This document shows, one piece after another, positions 33,161-41,404 of a DNA stretch of 64,000 nt. How positions within the stretch are numbered: position 1 is the stretch's first letter; each line of letters opens with the position of its first letter. The position numbers and the translations under genes were made by a program. This DNA is from CAVRXT01 sp963725655 (GTDB taxonomy: Bacteria; Acidobacteriota; Terriglobia; Acidiferrales; UBA7541). A model generated the notes under the pieces. It did not search any database. It was given only the letters and a program-made list of their open reading frames with translations, and was not told the origin of the DNA. The stretch lies in contig CAVRYY010000001.1 of NCBI GenBank assembly GCA_963725655.1, positions 620,001 through 684,000 on the forward strand, in the 5' to 3' direction.

Positions 33161-34612
33161 TCAATTACCGATCGCGAAGCCGCCGGACTTTTCAAACTGC
33201 CGGGCGGCTCGCAGCATTTTTCCTTCTCCGAAGTGCGAGCCAAAAATCTGCAAGCCCACCGGCAAACCGCCGCGAGTGTTTCCGCACGGCACCGAGATAC
33301 CCGGCACACCCGCGAGCGATCCTGTAACTGTGTATATATCAGCAAGATACATCTGTAGTGGGTCGGCCGTTTTTTCGCCCAATCGGAAAGCCGGCGTCGG
33401 CGCGGTGGGCGTTACGATCAAGTCACACTTCAAGAACGCATCCGCAAAATCACGGAAAATCAGCGTCCGCACCTTTTGCGCGCGCAAATAATACGCGTCG
33501 TAGTAACCGGCGGAGAGTGCGTACGATCCCAGCATGATGCGCCGCTTCACCTCCGCGCCAAAACCCTGCTCGCGGGTTTTCCGGTACATATCCATTAGCG
33601 TCGTGCCCGGAACTCGTAGACCGTAGCGCACTCCGTCGTATCGCGCCAGATTGGAACTCGCCTCCGCGGTGGCGATGATGTAATAGGTGGCAATCGCATA
33701 ATCGGTGTGCGGCATCTTCAGCGGAATCCGCTGGCAGCCCAATTTCTCCAGCAGCGCGATTCCCGCTTCGACGTGCTGACGAACCTCCGGATCGAGTCCT
33801 GTGCCAAAGTAATCTTCGGGGACGCCGATCCGCAGTCCCGCTAGATCCTTTTCCATTTCTTGCGCGTAGGAAGGCACAGCGATGTCCGCCGACGTGGAAT
33901 CCAGTGGATCGTGCCCGGCAATCGTGCCCAGCACCGCCGCAGCGTCGGCAATATTGGCGGCAAACGGTCCGATGCGGTCCAGCGAAGACGCAAACGCGAT
34001 CAGCCCATATCGGGACACCCGGCCGTACGTGGGCATCACTGCCGGTATCCCGCAGCAAGCGCCCGGCTGGCGTATCGAGCCCCCTGTGTCGGTCCCCAAC
34101 GCTGCCACTGCCAATGCTGCAGCCACGGCCGCAGCCGATCCGCCGCTGGACCCCCCGGGAACGCGGTCCAGCGCCACCGGATTGTGCACTGGGCCGTATG
34201 CGGAGTTCTCATTCGAGCTGCCCATGGCGAATTCGTCGCAATTGGTCTTGCCCAGAATCACCGCACCCGCCTTTTCCAGCCGTTCGACGGCGGTTGCGTT
34301 GTAGGGCGGCACGTAGTTTTGCAGGATCTTCGAGCCGCACGTCGTGGGAATGCCGGTAGTGCTCAGAACGTCCTTAACCGCGATGGGAACGCCGGCCAGC
34401 GCGGGCAAAGCTTCACCCTTCGCGACTGCCGCGTCCACCCGGCCAGCTTGCTGATAGGCCAACTCGGGCGATAGCGCCAAATAAGCGTTCAACTCCGGAT
34501 TACGCCGCGAGATCGCGGCAAAAAACTCGTCGGCAAGCTCACGCGCCGATACCTTCCGGCCTTCCAGTGCCGTTCGAATCGTCGCGACTGTCCATGGCGC
34601 CGTGTGGCTCAT
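33161..34612 (-). CDS. gatA: Aspartyl/glutamyl-tRNA amidotransferase subunit A
   Basis: 483 residues. The amidase catalytic triad is Lys80 (GVPIAVKD), cis-Ser155 and nucleophile Ser179 (VPGGSSGGSAAAVAA and ALGTDTGGSIRQPG), matching the Lys/Ser/Ser positions of S. aureus GatA with an offset of one. It generates ammonia from Gln for transamidation of Glu-tRNA(Gln) or Asp-tRNA(Asn). It overlaps gatC by four bases (ATGA at 34609-34612). A gatB gene is not in the window. Confidence 0.96.
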   Translation of the reverse strand: MSHTAPWTVATIRTALEGRKVSARELADEFFAAISRRNPELNAYLALSPELAYQQAGRVDAAVAKGEALPALAGVPIAVKDVLSTTGIPTTCGSKILQNYVPPYNATAVERLEKAGAVILGKTNCDEFAMGSSNENSAYGPVHNPVALDRVPGGSSGGSAAAVAAALAVAALGTDTGGSIRQPGACCGIPAVMPTYGRVSRYGLIAFASSLDRIGPFAANIADAAAVLGTIAGHDPLDSTSADIAVPSYAQEMEKDLAGLRIGVPEDYFGTGLDPEVRQHVEAGIALLEKLGCQRIPLKMPHTDYAIATYYIIATAEASSNLARYDGVRYGLRVPGTTLMDMYRKTREQGFGAEVKRRIMLGSYALSAGYYDAYYLRAQKVRTLIFRDFADAFLKCDLIVTPTAPTPAFRLGEKTADPLQMYLADIYTVTGSLAGVPGISVPCGNTRGGLPVGLQIFGSHFGEGKMLRAARQFEKSGGFAIGN

Positions 34613-34971
34613 CGTTCAATCACCTTGGGTACGCGGAAATACGGAGGAACCGGGTCCGGTGCTATCTTCAGGACCGCTTCCGCCGTGTGCATGGGGCGCT
34701 CGACGTCCTCCCGGAGGGCGGAATTCTCGCGCTCCTCGGCGTCGCCCTTCGCTCCCATTGACGCGCTAGCGCCCCCAGGCGTTGCGCTGCCCGTCGCCCC
34801 GGCCAATACCTGCGCCATCGGTTCGACCCCAGAAACATCGATCTCATTGAGTTTATCGGCGTAGCTCAGGATGGCGTCGAGCTGGCCTCGATACAGTTCC
34901 ACTTCGCCTTCGCTCAATTCCAGGTGCGCCAGTTGCGCTACGCGCAGCACATCGTCCCGCGTGATCTTCAT
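34609..34971 (-). CDS. gatC: Aspartyl/glutamyl-tRNA amidotransferase subunit C
   Basis: 120 residues; the family is normally about 95. The N-terminal ITRDDVLRVAQLAHLELSEGEVELYRGQLDAILSYADKLNEIDVSGVEP is typical. Instead of the usual short linker it has a Gly/Ala/Ser/Glu-rich stretch (residues 56-86, AGATGSATPGGASASMGAKGD...) before the C-terminal DVERPMHTAEAVLKIAPDPVPPYFRVPKVIER. GatC wraps around GatA and stabilizes the GatCAB complex. Overlap with gatA by four bases; the start has an AAGGA about 15 bases upstream. Confidence 0.95.
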   Translation of the reverse strand: MKITRDDVLRVAQLAHLELSEGEVELYRGQLDAILSYADKLNEIDVSGVEPMAQVLAGATGSATPGGASASMGAKGDAEERENSALREDVERPMHTAEAVLKIAPDPVPPYFRVPKVIER

Positions 34972-35049
34972 TTTTTTCGGGTCCTTCGGGTGTTCGCACT
35001 TTCCAATCGGCTGGTTGGGGCCTGCCGCGAGCTGGTTGCTGCGACGTTC

Positions 35050-35403
35050 CTAACGCTTGCCCTTGCTGCGGATAAATGGCGTGTGTTCGTTGTCGTCTTC
35101 GTACCGCATGCGCCGCGGCCCGGGCTTGGCGGCCACAAAACGCACCTCGCGAACCAGATTCCCGCCCCAGCTCTCATTGATTTTCTGCCGGAAGGCGTCC
35201 TGCATCTGCTCGAGTTGGCTCCGCCAATCTTTTCCGGTCGTGGATATCTCCAGAATCCCGTCGGCGCAATGTACCGGTCTGGTCTGTGCCGCGACTTTGG
35301 CGCCCACGATGCTGGGCCACGCCGCTTCCAGCCACGCCAGCGTGGCGCGCGGGCGCTTCATTTGCCGCACTGTTTTCCCCAGGATGCTGCTGGCCTTTTC
35401 CAT
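35050..35403 (-). CDS. DUF721/DciA-like protein
   Basis: 117 residues. The core GKTVRQMKRPRATLAWLEAAWPSIVGAKVAAQTRPVHCADGILEISTTGKDWRSQLEQMQDAFRQKINESW is the DUF721 (DciA) domain, whose members help load the replicative helicase and bind nucleic acid; this role is known for other bacteria and inferred here. The C-terminal part (GPRRMRYEDDNEHTPF) is charged. A TGCTAGAAT extended -10 lies about 10 bases before the ATG on the minus strand, so the message may be nearly leaderless. The gene lies between the HD hydrolase and gatC. Confidence 0.8.
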   Translation of the reverse strand: MEKASSILGKTVRQMKRPRATLAWLEAAWPSIVGAKVAAQTRPVHCADGILEISTTGKDWRSQLEQMQDAFRQKINESWGGNLVREVRFVAAKPGPRRMRYEDDNEHTPFIRSKGKR

Positions 35404-35450
35404 GCGTCGGAGATTCTAGCACACCATTTATTTTTGCGACGAGCCCGGCG

Positions 35451-36020
35451 CTAAAGTCCCAGCGTCTCGGAAATTCCGCGCATCGCTTCGATGCAAAATG
35501 CGATGTGTTCTTCCAGCGGCACGCCCAGTTCTTCGGCGCCGTTGGTCACGTCCATGCGGTTCACCCCACGCGCAAAAGCCTTGTCCTTGAGCTTTTTTCT
35601 CACCGAGGCCGCTTCAACGTCCGCTAGTTTCTTACTCGGCTTCACCAGCGCGCAGGCGGTCAGAAATCCGGAAAGCTCATCGCACGCGAATAAAGTTTTG
35701 TCCAGCGGCGATACGCGCGGCACTTGACAATAGTCGGCGTGCCCCAGAATCGCGTGAATCATTTCTTCCGGATACCCTTGCTCACGCAGAATTCTGCAGC
35801 CCTCATACGGATGTTCCCGGTCGGCGGCGTGCGCGTCGTTCGGCCAGCGCTCGTAGTCGAAGTCGTGCAGCAGCCCCGTCAAGCCCCACAACTCCTCGTC
35901 GGCGTTCGTTTTCCGCGCGTAGGCTCGCACACAAGCTTCCACCGACAGGGCGTGCTTGCGCAGGCTCTCGCTGGCGGTGTATTCGCAGAGCAATTTCCAG
36001 GCATCCTCACGAGTGGGCAT
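35451..36020 (-). CDS. HD-domain phosphohydrolase
   Basis: 189 residues from the ATG at 36020, chosen for AGGAAGAAAC upstream; the frame extends to 36083 without an RBS. The metal-binding HD motif is His...HD: HALSVEACVRAYA, LTGLLHDFDYERWP, then HPYEGCRILRE and GHADYCQVPR, and the final Asp in ACDELSGF. This is the HDIG/HDOD-related family of nucleotide or phosphate-ester hydrolases; the substrate is unknown. Divergent from the XRE gene; transcribed with DciA-like, gatC and gatA. Confidence 0.85.
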   Translation of the reverse strand: MPTREDAWKLLCEYTASESLRKHALSVEACVRAYARKTNADEELWGLTGLLHDFDYERWPNDAHAADREHPYEGCRILREQGYPEEMIHAILGHADYCQVPRVSPLDKTLFACDELSGFLTACALVKPSKKLADVEAASVRKKLKDKAFARGVNRMDVTNGAEELGVPLEEHIAFCIEAMRGISETLGL

Positions 36021-36371
36021 GTTTCTTCCTTGTTTTCGGTCCGCACAGCGGCTTATTCCGCCCGTGGACCGTTTTGGAACCAATTTCGGTGCCTAGTATC
36101 GCAAAGGGCCACCGTTTCTCGCAAATATGCCTCTTACAGGCAGCAATTGGCGGGATTTTGCTTTTGGCGACAGCACCTAAGTGGAGTGGTTGCTACTCAG
36201 GAAACGCCACGAGTAAAATATCTTGCGCCTAATTTGGCCAAAGGCATAGAAAGTGCTTGACACTTTTTGTCACAATGTAGACAATCTCGCTCGCGCGCCT
36301 TGCAGTCTCTGCCTTCCCCTAGACAGAGTTCCCCCTTATCCAATGCGCCGGGTCAGCTTGCGAGGACACCG
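36021..36371. other. Divergent intergenic region of HD hydrolase and XRE regulator
   Basis: About 350 bases with no gene; the short frames in it have no RBS. It carries the promoter and palindrome described at 36257-36285 and the RBS GAGGA of the XRE gene. The duplicated GGCATAGAAAG (36243 and 36387) is present once here and once inside the XRE gene. Confidence 0.5.
36257..36285 (+). promoter_or_regulatory. Promoter with overlapping inverted repeat, XRE regulator
   Basis: A -35 TTGACA (36257-36262) is followed after 17 bases by GACAAT (36280-36285) as a -10. Within it lies the inverted repeat TGACA-CTTTT-TGTCA (36258-36272), overlapping the -35 box. An XRE protein binding this site would repress its own promoter. 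The TSS would be near 36292, leaving an 80-base leader before the GTG. Confidence 0.5.
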
Positions 36372-37028
36372 GTGTCAGAGAAGAATGGCATAGAAAGCAC
36401 CACCGAATTGGATCGCGAAGTAATTCGCTGCCAGGTTTGCGGGCTGGTTCAGTATCGTACCCGCACCGGCAACTGCCGCAGATGTCTGCGTCTGATGCCG
36501 CCCAAAGTGGCTTTTGTCATCCCTTCACCGTCCCCACAGGACTTGCCGGGAGATGATCGCCAGCTGTTTGAAAACTGGCCGAACCGCGAAACCGTTGAAA
36601 ATATCGGTCAGCGCATTCGCCAGTTGCGTGAGTCCCGCGCGATGACCCAGAGCCAGCTACAGGCTCGTTCGCGGGTCTCCCGTTCCTATCTTTCCCGGAT
36701 CGAGAGTGGTCAGATGACGCCGAGCCTCGGCACGCTCGAGAAAATTGCCGAAGCGCTGGGCGTAGGTCTGAATCGCTTCTTCGTTCCTGAATCGAATGGA
36801 GAAACGGTGCTCGAGGATCCATTCATCCAGGGTCTTCGGCCCTTCCTGCGTCAGCTCGATTGGGCGCAGTGGCAGTCCATTCTCAAGCGTTTGCAAGCCA
36901 TCAGCGAGCACGTCAATACCGCCAACAGCCCGTTGCGCTCCATTCCTTCGCCGTCGGAGCGGGTGCCCCACGCGCTTCCCCGCAGGCAGCAGCCTTCTGC
37001 TCCCTCGGCCAGCGCACTGCATCGTTGA
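36372..37028 (+). CDS. XRE-family regulator with N-terminal zinc ribbon
   Basis: 218 residues from the GTG at 36372, selected for GAGGA with a 5-base spacer; upstream in-frame codons lack an RBS. Residues 20-40 hold CQVCG...TGNCRRC, a four-cysteine ribbon. Residues about 75-135 are an XRE HTH (NIGQRIRQLRESRAMTQSQLQARSRVSRSYLSRIESGQMTPSLGTLEKIAEALGV). A C-terminal part (FFVPESNGETVLEDPFIQGLRPFLRQLDW...) of unknown role follows, ending in a Pro/Ser/Arg tail. It probably senses a metal or redox state and regulates its own promoter; targets are unknown. Confidence 0.82.
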   Translation: MSEKNGIESTTELDREVIRCQVCGLVQYRTRTGNCRRCLRLMPPKVAFVIPSPSPQDLPGDDRQLFENWPNRETVENIGQRIRQLRESRAMTQSQLQARSRVSRSYLSRIESGQMTPSLGTLEKIAEALGVGLNRFFVPESNGETVLEDPFIQGLRPFLRQLDWAQWQSILKRLQAISEHVNTANSPLRSIPSPSERVPHALPRRQQPSAPSASALHR

Positions 37029-37389
37029 TTACGCAGATGTAGGCGTAGGTCCGGGAATCTGACTTGGGGGACTCGGACCACGGTGGTAGCGACCGTTGCG
37101 GAGCCGACGGCGGAGATCACGGAGCAACGCGCTCCGCGATGCTTCACGCGCCGGGTGCAGTCCTGGGCATTTCGAAAGCTAACGAAAATTAACGAATGGC
37201 AGTCCGCTCGCGAATCTTCGCGTCGGGCTTGGGGCCGGCGTCGATTCCTCCGGCGCGGCATCGATTTTCTTGCTGTCTGCTTTCGAGGAAGCCTCGCGGG
37301 ACGGTTTCGGAGTTTGCGGCGGCCTTTGCTGGGCGAACCCGCGCGCAGGTCGCCCCCCGATCGATAGCTCCGCCAGGAAGTACGAATAA
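37029..37389. other. 360-base gap with no clear gene
   Basis: Between the XRE gene and a convergent membrane-protein gene. No frame looks coding and no terminator hairpin was identified with certainty. Composition is similar to the flanks. Confidence 0.4.
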
Positions 37390-37980
37390 CTACTGCAGTT
37401 CTTTTTTCCCCACCCGCAACAGGTTGATCTCCGTCCCCGCATCAACCCGCTTGAGCGCAACGATGCGCGCACCGTCGTTCAGCTTACTGACGAACGCCCC
37501 ATCCGCGTCGTTGTAGTTAAGCGAGTCTTTCCCCTTCCAGTGGCTATTCGAATCGCTGGATGAGTGCGAGTGTCCTTGTTCGAATTGGAAATCGGCACCC
37601 AAACGCTTGCGATACCAATCCTGCACCTTGTCGTATCCATCCGGCGTCGTATATTTCTCCATCGCCATCCCCACCGCCTGGTTCGGGATATTGATCTCGA
37701 AGTTCCCGTTGTTGCTGCTTCCGCTGGTGGCTCCCGGATAGACCGGCAGACCCACGCTATGCTTATCGCCGTTGACGTTGATCGCGCCCATCGGCGTCTG
37801 AATTTCCACCTTGTTCCCCGCTTGATGGACGTGCACTTGGCGAGCCACGAAAAGGCCGATCAGCACCGAGCCCAGCACCAGCACGAAGAAACACGCCCCT
37901 AAAATTCCCAGAACCCACCAAAGCGCGTTGCTTTTTCGTTGCGGTGGCGGCAGAGGCACACGGGAAGGCACGGTAGACAT
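37390..37980 (-). CDS. Membrane-anchored hypothetical protein with C-terminal extracytoplasmic domain
   Basis: 196 residues from an ATG with GAGGTG upstream. A cytoplasmic Pro-rich N terminus (1-18) precedes one membrane segment (ALWWVLGILGACFFVLVLGSVLIGLFVA, about 19-47). The remaining 150 residues are extracytoplasmic (about KVEIQTPMGAINVNGDKHSVGLPVYPGATSGSS) with a His/Ser-rich stretch (EQGHSHSSSDSNSHW). No family was recognised; such proteins occur widely in Acidobacteria. Convergent with the XRE gene and divergent from recQ. Confidence 0.72.
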   Translation of the reverse strand: MSTVPSRVPLPPPQRKSNALWWVLGILGACFFVLVLGSVLIGLFVARQVHVHQAGNKVEIQTPMGAINVNGDKHSVGLPVYPGATSGSSNNGNFEINIPNQAVGMAMEKYTTPDGYDKVQDWYRKRLGADFQFEQGHSHSSSDSNSHWKGKDSLNYNDADGAFVSKLNDGARIVALKRVDAGTEINLLRVGKKELQ

Positions 37981-38197
37981 AGTTCACCTCACAGCGATTC
38001 TACCCAAATCATACGCAATCTCCGTGCGGAATGTTCCACTGGCCAAGCCGGCCGAAAACAGGTAGCCATCATTTGTGATTCGCCACCTGGCGGAAATGCG
38101 CGTTTTTGCCGGATGAATAATCAGAGCCCACCGGGGACACGATAGACCGCAAGCGTGCCGCGCTCGTATACTGCATCCATGCATCGCGTCGCTGCCC

Positions 38198-40291
38198 ATG
38201 ATTGAAACCGCGGATCTGCTGGCTGCTCTGCGCCGCTATTGGGGCTACGACTCATTTCGCCCGCTCCAGGAAGGCGTGGTCCGCAGCGTGCTCGCCGGGC
38301 GCGACACGTGCGTCGTGATGCCCACCGGCGGCGGAAAATCCCTGTGCTTCCAATTGCCCGCGGCCACCCTCCCCGGAAAAACCACCATCGTAATCTCGCC
38401 GTTGATCGCGCTGATGCAGGACCAGGTCGCACAACTCGATCAAATGGGCATTCCTGCCGCGTTGCTCAATAGCTCGCTCAGCTCCCGCGAGCAATCCGAC
38501 GTCATGCGCAAGGCCAACCAGGGCGCCTACCGCCTGCTGTACCTCTCTCCCGAACGGATTGCGCGGCAAGACACCATTGAATGGCTGCAGCGCACCCCCA
38601 TTTCCGCGTTCGTAATTGACGAAGCGCACTGCATCTCGGAATGGGGGCACGAGTTCCGCCCGGACTACCGCTTGCTCAGCCGCCTGCGCCTGCTGTTTCC
38701 TGCGCACCCGATTGCTGCGTTCACCGCCAGCGCTACCCGGCGCGTGCGCCACGACATCATCGAGCAGCTTCAGCTTCGCGATCCGCACAAGTGCATCGCC
38801 AGTTTTCATCGCCCCAATTTGCGCTACCTGGTGAAGGAATGCACCACCGCGACCCAACCTACACTACTGCTGCAGACACTCGATCGCCACGCCGGTCGCA
38901 ACGTGATCGTCTACTCCCCGACCATCGCGCGAGTGGATCAGACCGTGGATTTTCTCGCGGCCAACGGCATTCCCGCCATCCCTTATCACGGCCAGATGGA
39001 CAATGCCACGCGCCGCGAGAACCAGGAGCGCTGGATGTCCGACGAGGTTCCGGTGCTGGTAGGCACGGTGGCGTTCGGCCTGGGTGTGAATAAAGCCGCG
39101 GTGCGCGCCGTGGTTCACCTCTCGCTCCCGAAATCCATTGAGCAGTTTTATCAGGAAGCTGGACGCGCGGGACGTGACAGGCTTCCCGCGGATTGCGTCT
39201 TGCTCTGGCAGAAGCGCGACGTCGGCCTGCTTACCCACTTCATCATGCAAATTGCCGACGGGCCGGAGAAAGAGCGCGCCTGGCAGCGCTATCACGGCGT
39301 GCGGCGTTTTGTGGACTCGAGTTCCTGCCGGCACCGGCAGATATGCGTCCATTTCGGCGAGACGCCGAAGTGGACGGCGTGCGGGGCGTGCGACGTTTGC
39401 GGTGTGGACATGGAATGGCTGGATGAGAGTCAGGCCCCGCCGCCTGCGCGTAAGCGCGACCGCAGCGCCAAGCTGCGGACGGTGAGCGCGAGTTCAAGTT
39501 CGAAATCAAGCAAACGTTCGCGCTCGTATCCATCGTTGCCCGAGCGCACCGCCTCGCCGGCGCGCCGGCATTCGATCGGCAGCCCCCGCCCGAGCGCGGC
39601 CCTAGGGTCGCGCTCGAGTGCAGCGGAAGACGTAAGTGCGAGCGTTCGCGAAAAATTTCGTGGAGGCGCATCCGCACCGCGCTCGGCTGGTTCGGATGCC
39701 CGGTCCGCCGGTGCAGGTTCGGGCGCCGGAACGAAGCGGTTGTGGTTTGAGCGGCCACGGCCACCTGCGGTGGACACGGGTGGCCCGACCCAGCGGCCTG
39801 CCTCAACTCGGAACGACGCATCCGCACCGCTACTCTCAGCTCGAGCCGATGCTTCCGCATCGCCGGACTCACGCCCCGCCGGGCGGGCCGCCCCGCCGGT
39901 TGCGCCCGGGAGCCCTTGGGTGCATCCGCAGGCTCCTCCCGGGAGGGGAGCGGGGGCGCAAGCGCCGCCGCCGGTATCACCAGTAATCGTGCCGCGGCCC
40001 AGCGCAAACCGGCAGGCGCTTGCTCAAGACGATTTGCTCGATTATCTCCGCGAGTGGCGCCGGGTCACTGCGAAGGAGCAAGGAGTTCCGGCTTTCGTTG
40101 TGCTGCATGATACGTCTCTAGAGGAAATCGCTGAGGCGCGCCCGGCGTCCGTCGACGCGCTGCTCCGCGTCTACGGAATCGGCGAACGCAAGGCCGAGCG
40201 CTACGGCCGGGAAATTCTCGATGCTCTCGCCCGTTTCGCCAAAGGCGATCGCGCGTCCCCGCGCAAAGCAAAAGCCGCCGGCAATTCCTGA
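38198..40291 (+). CDS. recQ: ATP-dependent DNA helicase RecQ with long disordered linker
   Basis: 697 residues. Superfamily 2 helicase core: Walker A PTGGGKS (42-48), DEAH at 141-144 (IDEAHCISEWGHEFRPDY), SAT motif III at 178-180, and QEAGRAGRD motif VI at 319-327. A RecQ zinc site follows: Cys377, Cys395, Cys398 and Cys401 (SSCRHRQICVHFGE...CGACDVCG). Then comes a Ser/Arg/Pro/Ala-rich linker (about 415-600), and an HRDC domain (about 605-682). The RQC winged helix normally present between zinc site and HRDC is not visible, so the linker replaces it. RecQ unwinds 3'-5' for recombination and fork repair. ATG at 38198. Confidence 0.92.
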   Translation: MIETADLLAALRRYWGYDSFRPLQEGVVRSVLAGRDTCVVMPTGGGKSLCFQLPAATLPGKTTIVISPLIALMQDQVAQLDQMGIPAALLNSSLSSREQSDVMRKANQGAYRLLYLSPERIARQDTIEWLQRTPISAFVIDEAHCISEWGHEFRPDYRLLSRLRLLFPAHPIAAFTASATRRVRHDIIEQLQLRDPHKCIASFHRPNLRYLVKECTTATQPTLLLQTLDRHAGRNVIVYSPTIARVDQTVDFLAANGIPAIPYHGQMDNATRRENQERWMSDEVPVLVGTVAFGLGVNKAAVRAVVHLSLPKSIEQFYQEAGRAGRDRLPADCVLLWQKRDVGLLTHFIMQIADGPEKERAWQRYHGVRRFVDSSSCRHRQICVHFGETPKWTACGACDVCGVDMEWLDESQAPPPARKRDRSAKLRTVSASSSSKSSKRSRSYPSLPERTASPARRHSIGSPRPSAALGSRSSAAEDVSASVREKFRGGASAPRSAGSDARSAGAGSGAGTKRLWFERPRPPAVDTGGPTQRPASTRNDASAPLLSARADASASPDSRPAGRAAPPVAPGSPWVHPQAPPGRGAGAQAPPPVSPVIVPRPSANRQALAQDDLLDYLREWRRVTAKEQGVPAFVVLHDTSLEEIAEARPASVDALLRVYGIGERKAERYGREILDALARFAKGDRASPRKAKAAGNS

Positions 40292-40299
40292 GCGCGGCG

Positions 40300-41283
40300 T
40301 TAGCTAAAGCGCACCTTCACGTCGGGACGCTTTTCCAGGTGCACTGTATCGATGAAGCGCACCACGCGATCCTCCAGCGTCATGATTAACGATTGAGTGC
40401 GCACTCCGTCGCCGAAGAAGCGCACCCCGCGCAACAGGTTTCCCTCGGTGACGCCGGTGCATGCAAAAATCAGCTTCTTGCCGGGCGCCAAATCTTGCGT
40501 GTCGTAGATTCGCTTAGGATCCTTGATTCCCATCTGCGCTAACCGCGCCAGGTGTTCCGGTTTCGACGCCACCAGCCGGCCTAGAATCTGTCCGTTCAGG
40601 CAACGCAGCGCAGCCGCGGTGAGCACGCCCTCCGGCGCGCCTCCAGTGCCCATCACCGCGTGAATGCCGGTTCCAATCACCGCCGCGGAAATTCCCGCCG
40701 ACAAATCGCCGTCGCCGATCAACCGAATGCGCGCCCCGGCCTTGCGAATCTCTCCGATCAGCTTTTCGTGCCGCGGGCGATCCAGCACCGTCACCACCAG
40801 GTCCTCGACGTCGCGATCCAGGCGCTTGGCAATCGCGTGCAGGTTGTGTTCCGGCGTGGCGTCCAGATCCACCGCGCCCCGGCAAGCAGGTCCTACCACG
40901 ATTTTTTCCATGTACAGGTCGGGCGCGTGCAGCAAGCCGTGCTTTTCGCTGGCAGCCAACACGGTGATCGAGTTCGGTGTGCCCAGCGCGCAAAGATTGG
41001 TCCCCTCCAGCGGATCGACCGCGATATCTACGGTGGGGTAAGTGATGTAGGTGTCCCGCGTGGCCCGGCCTACTTTCTCGCCGATGAAAAGCATGGGAGC
41101 TTCGTCACGTTCGCCCTCGCCGATCACGATCGTGCCGTCCATTCCTACGCCATCCATCTCTTTGCGCATCGCCTCTACTGCTGCGCGATCGGCGGCTTCC
41201 CGGTCGCCCAATCCCATCGTGCGCGCGGACGCGATCGCAGCTTGTTCGACCACCCGCAGAAATTCCAGGCTCAGTTTTTCCAT
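40300..41283 (-). CDS. glpX: Fructose-1,6-bisphosphatase class II
   Basis: 327 residues. Li-sensitive phosphatase fold with DGVGMDGTIVIGEGERDEAPMLFIGEKVG, the metal site VDIAVDPLEGTNLCALG, and KLIGEIRKAGARIRLIGDGDLSAGISAAV. It hydrolyses fructose-1,6-bisphosphate in gluconeogenesis. A GGAGG lies upstream of the ATG (spacing 6). It converges with recQ, 9 bases apart. Confidence 0.95.
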   Translation of the reverse strand: MEKLSLEFLRVVEQAAIASARTMGLGDREAADRAAVEAMRKEMDGVGMDGTIVIGEGERDEAPMLFIGEKVGRATRDTYITYPTVDIAVDPLEGTNLCALGTPNSITVLAASEKHGLLHAPDLYMEKIVVGPACRGAVDLDATPEHNLHAIAKRLDRDVEDLVVTVLDRPRHEKLIGEIRKAGARIRLIGDGDLSAGISAAVIGTGIHAVMGTGGAPEGVLTAAALRCLNGQILGRLVASKPEHLARLAQMGIKDPKRIYDTQDLAPGKKLIFACTGVTEGNLLRGVRFFGDGVRTQSLIMTLEDRVVRFIDTVHLEKRPDVKVRFS

Positions 41284-41404
41284 TGGGAACCTCCGGCGAA
41301 ATCTTGTTTCGGCGGCGGCAATGATAAACCTTTTTGCAGGAGGTTGGGGCGGATTTGAAGCATTTGTGGCGCCGCCGGGGATGGCCGCGCCACAGAACCC
41401 GTTT

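Noticed and set aside
39440..39990. Second gene within the low-complexity part of recQ
   Set aside because: Alternative frames here are Arg/Pro-rich shadows; the recQ frame runs through without a break into the HRDC domain.
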